DNA of 64,000 nucleotides from Aurantiacibacter zhengii (GTDB lineage: Bacteria > Pseudomonadota > Alphaproteobacteria > Sphingomonadales > Sphingomonadaceae), in assembly GCF_003584125.1 (NCBI RefSeq), contig NZ_QXFL01000003.1, positions 62,001 to 126,000 on the forward strand. Direction: 5' to 3'. A program made the translations under genes and the position numbers. Below are positions 50,155 to 58,284 of the stretch, in pieces; positions within the stretch are counted from its first letter, which is position 1; each line of letters starts with the position of its first letter. The notes beneath the pieces are model-generated. The model saw nothing but the letters and a program-made list of their open reading frames with translations. It searched no databases and was not told the DNA's origin.

Positions 50155-51066
50155 ATGTTTGGCAACTATCTCGACGGTGAGTTCGGCAACGGGCGAACTG
50201 TTTCGGCCTTCCCCGATTTCGCGGGGCACAAGCCCGCCATACCCGAGCGCTCTGCCGGGGGGCGGCGCAAGTTTCGCACGATCTGGATATCCGACATCCA
50301 TCTCGGCACGAAGGGCTGTAACGCCGACCTGCTGATCGATTTCCTCGACAGCGTTGACAGCGAGACGATGTATCTCGTCGGCGATATTATCGACGGCTGG
50401 CGGCTGAAGAAGAGGTTCTACTGGCCGGCGGAACACAACGACATCGTCTGGCGGCTGCTCAAGCGGGCAAAGCGCGGCACGCGCATCGTCTACATTCCCG
50501 GCAATCATGACGAGATGTTCCGCCAGTTCACCGGCCTCAACTTCGGCGGCATAGAAATTCGCCGCGCCGCCTTCCACGACACCGCCGATGGGCGGCGGCT
50601 GATGGTGCTGCACGGCGACGAGTTCGATGCCGTCATGCTGTCGCACCGCTGGCTCGCCTTCGTGGGGGACGCGCTTTACCATTTCATGATGGGCGTGAAT
50701 CACTGGGTAAATGCGGTGCGCCGCAAGCTGGACCTGCCCTATTGGTCGCTGAGCAAGATGGCCAAGCACAAGGTCAAGAACGCCGTTGAATTCATCGGCA
50801 AGTACGAGGAAGTCGTCGCCCGCGCCGCCGGAGAGCGCGGGGTCGACGGGGTCGTGTGCGGCCATATTCACACCGCCGAACACCGCACATTCACCCACGA
50901 TGGCAAGCGCATCGAATACTGGAACGACGGCGACTGGGTCGAGGGCTGCAATGCCCTGGTCGAACACGCCGATGGCCGCATGGAAATCCTCAACTGGCCC
51001 GAAGAAGCCGCCCTGCGCGAAGCGCGTGAGCGGCAGAGCCGCGAAACCGTGGCGCAGGCAGCCTGA
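50155..51066 (+). CDS. LpxH-like metallophosphoesterase
   Basis: A 303-residue calcineurin-type phosphoesterase. Motifs: WISDIHLGTKGCNADLL (about 43-59), VGDIIDGWRLK, IPGNHDEMFRQF and LHGDEFDAVML, then CGHIHTAEHR near residue 240. These match UDP-2,3-diacylglucosamine hydrolase-like proteins. Many sphingomonads have this form next to a glycosyltransferase, and the role there may be different from lipid A synthesis. It is followed after 22 bases by the glycosyltransferase gene. A 40-residue N-terminal extension precedes the domain. Confidence 0.88.
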   Translation: MFGNYLDGEFGNGRTVSAFPDFAGHKPAIPERSAGGRRKFRTIWISDIHLGTKGCNADLLIDFLDSVDSETMYLVGDIIDGWRLKKRFYWPAEHNDIVWRLLKRAKRGTRIVYIPGNHDEMFRQFTGLNFGGIEIRRAAFHDTADGRRLMVLHGDEFDAVMLSHRWLAFVGDALYHFMMGVNHWVNAVRRKLDLPYWSLSKMAKHKVKNAVEFIGKYEEVVARAAGERGVDGVVCGHIHTAEHRTFTHDGKRIEYWNDGDWVEGCNALVEHADGRMEILNWPEEAALREARERQSRETVAQAA

Positions 51067-51088
51067 TGTTCCGGCGCGGGGTAATGCC

Positions 51089-52132
51089 ATGAGGATCGCC
51101 ATCGTTACCGATGCCTGGCACCCGCAGGTCAATGGCGTGGTGCGTACCCTGGACACCGTGATCGGGGAGTTGCGGGCGCGTGGGCACACGGTAGCGGTCG
51201 TTTCGCCCGATCTCTTCCACTCCATGCCGGCACCATCCTACCCGGAAATCCGCCTTGCCTTCACTGGCCTGCGAGGGATGGCGAAGCAGCTGGAACGGTT
51301 CGCTCCCGACACCATCCACATCGCCACGGAGGGTCCGCTGGGCTGGGCGGCGCGCCACTATTGCCTGCGGCAGCACTTTCCCTTTTCTTCCGCCTATCAC
51401 ACGCAGTTTCCCGATTACATCGCGCGGCGAACGGGCATGCCTGCCAGCCTGTTCTGGCCGCTGATCCGCCGATTCCATGCGCCGGCTATCCGCACCATGG
51501 TGGCAACCGAAACGATCCGGACGGAACTGGCCGGACAAGGTATCGGTCCGCTGCATCACTGGAGCCGCGGCGTCGACCTGGCGACATTCCACCCCGACCA
51601 CGTGCCGCCCGACCTGTTCTTCACCCTGCCGCGCCCGATCCAGCTCTATGTCGGGCGCGTGGCGGTAGAGAAGAACATCGAGGCCTTCCTGTCGAACACC
51701 CATCCGGGATCGAAGGTCGTCGTGGGCCACGGCCCCGCACTGGAAAAGTTGCAGGCACAGTTTCCCGACGCGCATTTTCTGGGCCAGCAGTCCGGCGCTG
51801 CGCTGGCGGCCTGCTATGCCGGCGCCGATGTCTTCGTTTTCCCCAGTCGCACCGACACGTTCGGGCTGGTGATGATAGAGGCGCTGGCTTGCGGCACGCC
51901 AGTAGCGGCATATCCTGTCGCCGGACCCCTCGACGTGCTGCAGGCGGAAAGCGGCGTCATGGCGGAGCGGCTGGAAGATGCGATCGCGGGTGCGCTCAAG
52001 CTGGACCGGCGGCGCTGTCATGAACTTGGACGCGAATTCAGCTGGGCGGCCAGCACGGATCAGTTCGTGGCTGGCCTTGCCCCGATGGCGCTGGAAACCA
52101 CGGATGTCAGACTGACGCACGCACGAGCCTAG
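51089..52132 (+). CDS. Family 1/4-type glycosyltransferase
   Basis: The 347-residue GT-B fold enzyme opens with MRIAIVTDAWHPQVNGVVRT, the donor-side motif of GT4 alpha-mannosyl and glucosyltransferases, and continues with LHHWSRGVDLATFHPD. The C-terminal nucleotide-sugar site has PIQLYVGRVAVEKNIEAFL, FVFPSRTDTFGLVMIEALAC (the E-x7-E) and GTPVAAYPVAGP. It probably makes a membrane glycolipid together with the phosphoesterase, an inference from adjacency. ATG 51089 is the family start. Confidence 0.9.
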   Translation: MRIAIVTDAWHPQVNGVVRTLDTVIGELRARGHTVAVVSPDLFHSMPAPSYPEIRLAFTGLRGMAKQLERFAPDTIHIATEGPLGWAARHYCLRQHFPFSSAYHTQFPDYIARRTGMPASLFWPLIRRFHAPAIRTMVATETIRTELAGQGIGPLHHWSRGVDLATFHPDHVPPDLFFTLPRPIQLYVGRVAVEKNIEAFLSNTHPGSKVVVGHGPALEKLQAQFPDAHFLGQQSGAALAACYAGADVFVFPSRTDTFGLVMIEALACGTPVAAYPVAGPLDVLQAESGVMAERLEDAIAGALKLDRRRCHELGREFSWAASTDQFVAGLAPMALETTDVRLTHARA

Positions 52133-52304
52133 TCGACGCTCGTGACGGTTGGACAAGTGGCCAGACCTATTCGGCCGCTCCCTTGTAATGCGCAGCGGCT
52201 GTTCGCCCGAACGCGGCACGGTGCGCGAGCGAAGCGATCGTAACGACCGTTTGCCCTAAAGCTTGCCGATTGCCCGCAACTGCTCTACATCGTGAAGCAA
52301 CGAT

Positions 52305-52336
52305 GGCCGTCCCGCGAGGGGCGGCCCTTTTATTTT
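52305..52336 (+). terminator. Intrinsic terminator or attenuator upstream of trcR
   Basis: GGCCGTCCC (52305-52313) pairs with GGGGCGGCC (52318-52326) around a GCGA loop, one G-T pair included, and CTTTTATTTT follows. It lies only 19 bases before the trcR start codon, about 170 bases after the glycosyltransferase stop. It could end an upstream transcript or an unannotated small RNA, or attenuate trcR. Confidence 0.7.
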
Positions 52337-52354
52337 CAGTTTTGGAGAACTGCT

Positions 52355-53092
52355 GTGGCTAACCAGCCCACGCCCCTGATGCCTCATGCCACCGCCAGCT
52401 GGCTGGTGGACAACACCGCATTGAGCTTCACGCAGATTGCCGACTTCTGCGGTCTGCACATCCTCGAAGTGCAGGCCATGGCGGACGATCTGGCCGGTGC
52501 CAAGTACACCGGTCGCGATCCCGTCCATTCCGGCGAGCTTACGCACGAGGAGATCGAGCGCGGCCAGGCCGACGCGAACTACTCGCTGAAGATGCAGAAA
52601 GCCCCGGTGGACGTCAGCCGCACCAAGGGACCGCGCTACACGCCGGTGTCCAAGCGGCAGGACAAGCCGGACGGCATCGCCTGGATCCTGCGCAACCATT
52701 CGGAGATTTCCGATGCGCAGATCGGCCGACTGATCGGCACCACGCGCAACACGATCAACGCGATTCGCGAGCGCAGCCACTGGAACATTGCCAACATCCA
52801 GCCCAAGGACCCGGTTACGCTGGGCCTGTGTTCCCAGCGTGAACTCGATGCTGCTGTCGCCAAGGCGGCCAAGCGGGTCGCCGCGGCAGAGCCCGCTGCC
52901 GAGGGTGACGAGCCTCTGGAAGCCACGGTGCCCGCAACCCCGCGTGACGACAAGCAGGAGCTGATTGCCCAGCTGCGCCGCGAGCGCGAGGACGCGGCCA
53001 AGGCCGCCGCCCGTGCAGCGCAGGAAGCCGAAGCCGAGGCATGGCTGGAAGCCAAGCGCGCGGCCGAGGAAAATGGCGACAGCGAAGCCTGA
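52355..53092 (+). CDS. trcR: Cell cycle transcriptional regulator TrcR (DUF1013)
   Basis: A 245-residue DUF1013 protein, named TrcR in Caulobacter, where it binds RNA polymerase at many promoters of housekeeping genes. The N-terminal region begins PLMPHATASWLVDNTALSFTQ with two helix-turn-helix-like parts (TQIADFCGLHILEVQAMADD and DAQIGRLIGTTRNTINAIRE). The C-terminal 80 residues are a charged Ala/Glu-rich coiled coil (REREDAAKAAARAAQEAEAE). GTG 52355 has GGAG at good spacing. The strong hairpin just upstream is unusual. Confidence 0.9.
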   Translation: MANQPTPLMPHATASWLVDNTALSFTQIADFCGLHILEVQAMADDLAGAKYTGRDPVHSGELTHEEIERGQADANYSLKMQKAPVDVSRTKGPRYTPVSKRQDKPDGIAWILRNHSEISDAQIGRLIGTTRNTINAIRERSHWNIANIQPKDPVTLGLCSQRELDAAVAKAAKRVAAAEPAAEGDEPLEATVPATPRDDKQELIAQLRREREDAAKAAARAAQEAEAEAWLEAKRAAEENGDSEA

Positions 53093-53130
53093 CAGGCTGA
53101 AGGCCGGACATTTCCGTCCGCACAAAAACA

Positions 53131-53157
53131 CAGGGGCGGCCCATCGGACCGCCCCTG
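53131..53157 (-). terminator. Intrinsic terminator downstream of bactofilin gene
   Basis: CAGGGGCGG (53131-53139) and CCGCCCCTG (53149-53157) form a 9-base stem with a 9-base loop. On the minus strand TGTTTTTGTG follows the stem. It lies between the convergent trcR and bactofilin genes, so it terminates the bactofilin transcript and perhaps trcR too. Confidence 0.8.
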
Positions 53158-53181
53158 CCCCTCCACAAACGATAATCCGGA

Positions 53182-53640
53182 TCAGCTCGCCAGCGTAAGG
53201 CCGGGCTGTTTGCCTTCGCCCTGAGCAGGCGCACCCTGGTTGGCCTTGGGCTGCGCCTTGGCACGCAGCGGGGCGAAGCGGCCATCGACCGAAGCCCCCT
53301 GCTCGATGGTCAGCGTGTCGTAACTGACATCGCCTTCGATCTGGGCGCTTTTCAGCACCACCAGGCTGCGCACTTCGATGGTGCCCTTCACCTCGCCCGA
53401 CAGGCGGGCGCTCTCGGCCTTGATTTCGCCTTCGACGCGGCTGCTTTCGCCCTGCACCAGGCTGGCGCAGGCGATATTGCCGACTACCGTGCCATCGACA
53501 TGCAGGTCGACCGATGCCTCGATATCACCGCGAATGGTGACATCGGCGCCGATGACGGAGAAGGTGCTGCCGGAATTAGCCATCGATCTGGCTTTCGCCG
53601 GTGCCTGGGGCGAATTCTGCTCGGACTTGCTCGAGAACAT
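53182..53640 (-). CDS. Bactofilin-family cytoskeletal protein
   Basis: The 152-residue protein is a polymer-forming bactofilin. The core DUF583 domain (about 27-125) is a right-handed beta-helix with the rungs SVIGADVTIRGDIEASVDLH, VDGTVVGNIACASLVQG, AESARLSGEVKGTIEVRSL and GDVSYDTLTIEQGASVDGRF. Flexible tails are at both ends. Bactofilins scaffold local peptidoglycan remodelling. ATG 53640 starts MFSSKSEQN as in relatives, but overlaps the upstream M23 gene by 65 bases; ATG 53583 would cut this to 8. Confidence 0.93.
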   Translation of the reverse strand: MFSSKSEQNSPQAPAKARSMANSGSTFSVIGADVTIRGDIEASVDLHVDGTVVGNIACASLVQGESSRVEGEIKAESARLSGEVKGTIEVRSLVVLKSAQIEGDVSYDTLTIEQGASVDGRFAPLRAKAQPKANQGAPAQGEGKQPGLTLAS

Positions 53641-54748
53641 GGGGGGCTGTCTCCAGGAAGGGCCGTGGGTTCACGGCCCGATTGTTGATACGCACCTCGA
53701 AATGCAGGTGCGGGCCGGTGGAGCGACCGGTGCTGCCGATGGCGCCGATAACGTCCCCGGCGGTGACGGTTTCGCCGACCTGCGCGTTGAAACGCGACAT
53801 GTGGGCATAGCGGGTGACAAGGCCAGCGCCGTGATCGACTTCGACAACCTTGCCGTAGCCGCCTTTCACACCGACGAAAGCCACGCGGCCATCTGCGGCG
53901 GCATGGATGGGTGAGCCCATCGGCGCGCGGAAATCGAGGCCCGAATGCATGGCGGCGGTGCCACGGAACGGGTCACGGCGGTAACCGAAACCCGAGGAAA
54001 TCGAATTGAGATCGGCAGGCATGACCTGCGGGATCTGGTTCAGGCCACGCTCCAGCGCGCTCATGCGCGCAAGGCTCAGGCCAAGGCGTTCGAAACGCGG
54101 ATCGAGGGTGCCATCGCTTTCGGAAGAAAGGCTTTCCAGGGGACCACCCATGGCGCTTTCGTTGGCCCGCTCCATCGCGCGCGGATCGAGACCGAGCTGG
54201 CGGATGGCTTCCTCGGCACGTGCAGCGCGGCGGTCCGCATAGCGGGTCAGCCGCTCGGCAAAGGCGAGCTGGCGTGCCTCCATCCGCGCGATTCCTTCCG
54301 CTTCGGGGAAGACGTTGCGGATCATGCTGATCAGGTTCTCGCTCTCGGCGGCGGAATCGGTGACGGTGTCGCCGCCCTCGGCCATGACGTCCTCGGGCAG
54401 CATTTCGACGATACCGTCGAGCAGTTCCTGCCGCGCCTCGAGATCCGCCACGGTAGCGGCGATATCGTCCGAATAGGCGGAGAAGCGATCTTCTGCCGTG
54501 GCGACCTGGGCTTCTCGCTCCAGAAGCGACGCACGTTCCGTGCTGGCCTGCCACTGGCTGACGGCCATGACGCCCATCGATACGACCCAGCCGAGCGTGA
54601 CGGCGGCGACCGTTCCAGCTGCAGCCATCTGCATCCGCGTGGTAATGGTAAGGAAGCGCACCTGACCCTGCGAGCGCATGAAAAATTCGCGCTCCGGAAA
54701 CCGCGTGCGCAGGCGGTCGATAAATCCGCCCGTCGATGTTTTTGTCAA
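53576..54748 (-). CDS. M23-family metallopeptidase (bactofilin partner)
   Basis: A 390-residue membrane-anchored endopeptidase. It has a cytosolic N-terminus and a transmembrane helix (about 42-65), then a periplasmic coiled coil (about 70-200, e.g. LLEREAQVATAEDRF). The C-terminal M23 domain carries intact ligands MHSGLDFRAPMG and GPHLHFE, with YAHMSRF between. The frame opens with TTG 54748; ATG 54679 is an alternative that would drop 23 residues. The gene overlaps and precedes the bactofilin, matching the known pairing of these families in cell-shape control. Confidence 0.93.
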   Translation of the reverse strand: MTKTSTGGFIDRLRTRFPEREFFMRSQGQVRFLTITTRMQMAAAGTVAAVTLGWVVSMGVMAVSQWQASTERASLLEREAQVATAEDRFSAYSDDIAATVADLEARQELLDGIVEMLPEDVMAEGGDTVTDSAAESENLISMIRNVFPEAEGIARMEARQLAFAERLTRYADRRAARAEEAIRQLGLDPRAMERANESAMGGPLESLSSESDGTLDPRFERLGLSLARMSALERGLNQIPQVMPADLNSISSGFGYRRDPFRGTAAMHSGLDFRAPMGSPIHAAADGRVAFVGVKGGYGKVVEVDHGAGLVTRYAHMSRFNAQVGETVTAGDVIGAIGSTGRSTGPHLHFEVRINNRAVNPRPFLETAPHVLEQVRAEFAPGTGESQIDG

Positions 54749-54988
54749 AACGACCCCGTCCGTCCGCTTATTTTTGTGTGACGCAAGCGATACCGATGAC
54801 GCGCGTGAGGTCGAGTGCGAACGTTAACCTTTGGGGCGAAATGAACCGATCGCGCGGTGAAACGTTGGGTATGTGAGAAAAAAATGTGCCAGGCCGGGAA
54901 CAATTTGCCCGATCGGGGTTTGCGAGCCGCTCTCCCTCTTCGCCGATTCGCCCTGACAGGCACACCCACACATGTTAGAAGGCGCGCC
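54749..54988. other. Divergent intergenic region between M23 and proA
   Basis: No gene is seen in these 240 bases. The region should hold the promoters of both divergent genes. It includes an AT-rich patch (CTTATTTTTGTGTG near 54768) on the M23 side. I find no CtrA-type TTAA-N7-TTAA pair. Confidence 0.5.
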
Positions 54989-56263
54989 ATGACTACAGAC
55001 ACGCTAGAAAAAACCGATTTCACCCAACTCATTGAAGATCTTGCGAAAAAGGGCCGGGCTGCGCAGCGCAAGCTGGCCCGCGCCAGCGATGCCGAAAAGG
55101 CCGCCGGTCTGCGCGCCGCCGCGAAGGCCATTCGCACCGATTCGGACAGCATCCTCGAGGCGAACGCCAAGGACATGGCGGCCGGCGAGGAGCGCGGCCT
55201 GACCGGTGCCATGCTCGACCGGCTGAAGCTGGACGAGGACCGCTTGGAAGCGATCGCCGGCGCCATCGAGAACGTGGCCGGCCTGCCCGATCCGGTCGGA
55301 GAAGTGATCGACAGCCGCAGCTCGCCTTCGGGCTTCGGGCTGGAGCGGGTGCGCATTCCCATCGGCCTTATCGGCATCATCTACGAAAGCCGCCCCAACG
55401 TCACCGCCGATGCGGCAGCATTGTGCCTGCGTTCGGGCAACGCCGCCCTGCTGCGCGGAGGCAGCGAAGCGATCCATTCCAACCGCGCGTTGCACGCCGC
55501 CTTTGCAAAGGGGCTGGACGAGGCAGGCCTGCCTTCCGAGGCCATCCAGCTGATGCCCACGCAGGACCGTGAGGCCGTTGGCGCCATGCTCAAGGCAGCA
55601 GGCCTGATCGACATGATCGTGCCACGCGGCGGCAAGGGGCTGGTCGCCCGCGTCCAGCAGGATGCGCGCGTGCCCGTGCTCGCCCACCTCGACGGTATTT
55701 GCCACACCTTTATCCATGCCGATGCGAAGCCCGACATGGCGCGCGAAATTGCCGTGAACGCGAAAATGCGCCGCACCGGCATCTGCGGAGCCATGGAAAC
55801 ATTGCTGATCGATTCGCACTTTGGCGAGGGCGAGAAAGTGCTCGCCGCGATTGCCGATGCAGGCTGCGAACTGCGCGGTGACGAGCGCGCACAGCAGCTC
55901 GATTCCCGCGTGAAACCCGCCGATGCGGAGGACTGGGACACCGAGTATCTCGATGCCATCCTGTCGGTCGCCGTGGTGGACGATATCGACGAGGCGATGG
56001 AACACATCGCCGCCCATTCGTCGGGTCACACCGAGGCGATCATCACCGACAACGACGAAGCTGCACAGCGTTTCCTCGCCGAGGTCGACAGTGCCATCGT
56101 GATGCACAATGCCTCCACCCAGTTCGCCGACGGCGGCGAGTTCGGGCTGGGAGCGGAAATCGGTATCGCAACCGGTCGCCTGCATGCGCGCGGACCGGTA
56201 GCCCTCGAGGGGCTCACCACCTACAAGTGGCAGGTGAAGGGTTCGGGCCAGGCCCGGCCGTAA
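54989..56263 (+). CDS. proA: Gamma-glutamyl phosphate reductase
   Basis: The 424-residue NADPH-dependent enzyme reduces gamma-glutamyl phosphate to glutamate-5-semialdehyde in proline synthesis. The family blocks are IGLIGIIYESRPNVTADAAA, RGGSEAIHSNRALHAA and the catalytic cysteine in MRRTGICGAMETLLI. Near the C-terminus VMHNASTQFADGGEFGLGAE and GPVALEGLTTYKW are typical. ATG 54989 has AGAAGG eight bases upstream. proB is not adjacent; nadD follows 28 bases later, as in several relatives. Confidence 0.96.
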   Translation: MTTDTLEKTDFTQLIEDLAKKGRAAQRKLARASDAEKAAGLRAAAKAIRTDSDSILEANAKDMAAGEERGLTGAMLDRLKLDEDRLEAIAGAIENVAGLPDPVGEVIDSRSSPSGFGLERVRIPIGLIGIIYESRPNVTADAAALCLRSGNAALLRGGSEAIHSNRALHAAFAKGLDEAGLPSEAIQLMPTQDREAVGAMLKAAGLIDMIVPRGGKGLVARVQQDARVPVLAHLDGICHTFIHADAKPDMAREIAVNAKMRRTGICGAMETLLIDSHFGEGEKVLAAIADAGCELRGDERAQQLDSRVKPADAEDWDTEYLDAILSVAVVDDIDEAMEHIAAHSSGHTEAIITDNDEAAQRFLAEVDSAIVMHNASTQFADGGEFGLGAEIGIATGRLHARGPVALEGLTTYKWQVKGSGQARP

Positions 56264-56291
56264 CGCCGACGCGAGGGAGACGAAAGCTGCC

Positions 56292-56954
56292 GTGAAGCGA
56301 GGTCCGATCACCGGCCTGCTGGGCGGCAGCTTCAATCCCGCCCACCTGGGGCATCGCCGCATAACCCTTTTCGCCCAGGCCGCGCTCGGTCTGGACGAGG
56401 TGTGGTGGCTGGTGTCGCCCGGAAATCCGCTCAAGCCGAAAAAAGGCATGGCGCCGCTTTCGGCGCGTGTTCGTTCGGCGAAGGCGGCAAGCAGGCGGGC
56501 CCCGATCAAGGTGACGGCAATAGAGCGGGAGCTCGGCACGCGGTACACCGTCGATACGCTGCGCGCGCTCAAGCGGCGCTATCCGCACCGCCGGTTCGTG
56601 TGGCTGATGGGCTCGGACAATCTCGCGCAATTCCACAGGTGGCGAAACTGGCGACAGATCGCACGGGAAATGCCCATTGCCGTTATCGCCCGCCCGGGGT
56701 ATGATCACGCTGCTGTTGCGAGCCCCGCAATGGCCTGGCTGCGAGATCACCGGTTATCTCCAGCCCGATTACGCAACCGGGGCGAATGGAGCGCACCCGC
56801 GCTGATAGAGCTGCGTTTCGATCCCGATCCGCGTTCGGCCACACAAATACGCCGGGCGGATCCTGACTGGGCGGAAGACCATGCCGGTCCCCCGCCACGG
56901 GACGAAGTGACGCATTCCCTTATCCATGACGGGCATACGGGGGCAGACGCGTGA
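56292..56954 (+). CDS. nadD: Nicotinate-nucleotide adenylyltransferase
   Basis: The 220-residue enzyme adenylates nicotinic acid mononucleotide in NAD synthesis. The nucleotidyltransferase motif GLLGGSFNPAHLGHRRI (about 8-24) has the HxGH site, and WWLVSPGNPLKPKKG and WLMGSDNLAQFHRW are typical. The ISSTxxR-like region is altered to PRSATQIRRADPDW. GTG 56292 is chosen because it starts just before the conserved core; no ATG lies close. It precedes rsfS by 59 bases, a common arrangement. Confidence 0.93.
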   Translation: MKRGPITGLLGGSFNPAHLGHRRITLFAQAALGLDEVWWLVSPGNPLKPKKGMAPLSARVRSAKAASRRAPIKVTAIERELGTRYTVDTLRALKRRYPHRRFVWLMGSDNLAQFHRWRNWRQIAREMPIAVIARPGYDHAAVASPAMAWLRDHRLSPARLRNRGEWSAPALIELRFDPDPRSATQIRRADPDWAEDHAGPPPRDEVTHSLIHDGHTGADA

Positions 56955-57013
56955 GGCGTCCGGCCCTTTACGCTGCCTGCATTCACCCCATATACGGAGC
57001 ATGACCTTTCGCG

Positions 57014-57475
57014 ATGAGCCAAGCCAACACAGGAGCGCCTGTGCGTTCCGCCGACACCGGCAGACGCCCCGCAACAGCCACCATCCTATCCATGCCTGAT
57101 CTTGAAACCACCATTCACGCCGAACCCGGCTCGATCCATGCACTGATCCTCGAACAGCTCGATGACGATCAGGCGCAGGACATCGTCTCCATTCCGCTCG
57201 AAGGCAAAAGCTCGATCGCCGATCATATGATCGTCGCCTCGGGCCGTTCGACCCGGCAGGTCGCCGCAATGGCGAACAAGCTGGCCGTGAAGCTGAAAGA
57301 AGCCGGTGAGCCGAGCCCGCGTATCGAAGGCCTGCCGACTGCCGACTGGGTGCTGATCGATGCGGGCGACGTTGTCGTCCACCTGTTCCGCCCCGAAGTG
57401 CGCAGCTTCTACAACCTGGAACGGATGTGGGGCTTCGGCGAGGACGGTCAGACGCGGCAGATGGGATCGGCCTGA
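57014..57475 (+). CDS. rsfS: Ribosome silencing factor RsfS
   Basis: This RsfS/Iojap protein (153 residues from ATG 57014, 127 from ATG 57092) binds ribosomal protein L14 and blocks subunit joining when nutrients are short. The domain spans LILEQLDDDQAQDIVSIPLE, HMIVASGRSTRQVAAMAN, GLPTADWVLIDAGDVVVHLF and FYNLERMWG. Neither start has a clear ribosome-binding site; the first 26 residues look like non-conserved tail, so MPDLETTI at 57092 is possible. The usual next gene rlmH is here displaced by one gene. Confidence 0.93.
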   Translation: MSQANTGAPVRSADTGRRPATATILSMPDLETTIHAEPGSIHALILEQLDDDQAQDIVSIPLEGKSSIADHMIVASGRSTRQVAAMANKLAVKLKEAGEPSPRIEGLPTADWVLIDAGDVVVHLFRPEVRSFYNLERMWGFGEDGQTRQMGSA

Positions 57476-57480
57476 CTGCG

Positions 57481-57509
57481 CTCCTCCCGTAACAGGGAGG
57501 GGCTTTGTT
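57481..57509 (+). terminator. Possible weak terminator after rsfS
   Basis: CTCCTCCC (57481-57488) pairs with GGGAGGGG (57495-57502) across a GTAACA loop with one G-T pair, followed by CTTTGTT. The T-tract is short, so termination may be partial and let through expression of the downstream rlmH operon. Confidence 0.5.
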
Positions 57510-57530
57510 AGCGACGGAAGGCTTTGCAGC

Positions 57531-57854
57531 ATGAGTCCTGAAGCCAGGTATCGCGCTGCCAATCGCGCCATGTGGGCCGCCTGGGGCCTGTTTTTCGGCT
57601 TGCTGGTCTACAGCAGCATATTCGGACCCGTCCGGATGTCGCGCGATCCTGTGTTCACCGTCGCCTTCATAGCCCTTGTGGTTATGATCCCACTCGAAAT
57701 TGCGCTGGCGTCTTACGCTTACAAGACCGTGCTTTGCGGAAAGTGCAAGCATCGGTTCTTCGATCGCATGTTCGTGCTGTTCCCGATCAAGTTCGGTTGC
57801 GCCAAGTGCGATGCCTCGATCGAGGATGCATTTCTCGTGGCGAAGGAGGGTTAG
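57531..57854 (+). CDS. Small membrane zinc-ribbon-like protein, unknown
   Basis: The 107-residue protein has two hydrophobic helices (about 13-31 and 41-62) and a C-terminal segment with CGKCKHRFFDRM and FGCAKCDASIED. These two CxxC pairs could bind zinc. No family is recognised. It lies between rsfS and rlmH, which in most bacteria are neighbours, so it is an insertion into that operon. ATG 57531 is the start; its stop TAG directly abuts the probable AUC start of rlmH. Confidence 0.7.
   Translation: MSPEARYRAANRAMWAAWGLFFGLLVYSSIFGPVRMSRDPVFTVAFIALVVMIPLEIALASYAYKTVLCGKCKHRFFDRMFVLFPIKFGCAKCDASIEDAFLVAKEG
57843..57850 (+). promoter_or_regulatory. Shine-Dalgarno AAGGAGGG supporting the AUC start of rlmH
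   Basis: AAGGAGGG near the end of the upstream gene is placed correctly (about five bases) for initiation at ATC 57855. It is a strong site with no other start codon in reach. Confidence 0.7.
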
Positions 57855-58277
57855 ATCCTCCTGCACGTCATCGCCCGTGGCAAGATCGCCCGCTCTCCCG
57901 AAGAAGAGCTGGTCGAGCGCTATGCGAAGCGCATCCAGTGGCCGCTGAAGTTCACCGAACTGCCCGAAACCGGCGGGCGCATTCCCGAACCGCAGTCTCC
58001 TTTCAGGACCGTGCTTCTCGACGAGCGCGGCGAGAACCTCGGCTCCGAGGAATTTGCCCATATCCTTGAGCGCTGGCGCGACGATGGCATGCGCGAGTGC
58101 CGGTTCGTGATCGGCGCGGCTGACGGGCATTCGAAGCAGGAACGCGAAGACGCCGACCTTCTGATCTCCTTCGGCAAGGCCACCTGGCCGCACCTGCTGG
58201 CCCGCGCCATGCTGGCCGAACAGCTTTTCCGCGCCACCAGCATCCTTGCGGGGCATCCGTATCATCGGGCAGGATAG
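57855..58277 (+). CDS. rlmH: 23S rRNA (pseudouridine1915-N3)-methyltransferase, AUC start
   Basis: A SPOUT-family methyltransferase that modifies pseudouridine 1915 of 23S rRNA in 70S ribosomes. The first residues read LLHVIARGKIARSPEEELVE and RYAKRIQWPLKFTELP; the knot region contains VLLDERGENLGSEEFAHIL, FVIGAADGHSKQ and ARAMLAEQLFRATSILAGHPYHR. A full-length protein of 140 residues needs a start at ATC 57855, five bases after AAGGAGGG; the stop codon TAG of the previous gene lies directly before it. The next possible standard start, GTG 58011, would lose 52 residues. The CTG at 57861 is another weak choice. Confidence 0.88.
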   Translation: MLLHVIARGKIARSPEEELVERYAKRIQWPLKFTELPETGGRIPEPQSPFRTVLLDERGENLGSEEFAHILERWRDDGMRECRFVIGAADGHSKQEREDADLLISFGKATWPHLLARAMLAEQLFRATSILAGHPYHRAG

Positions 58278-58284
58278 GCCCGCC

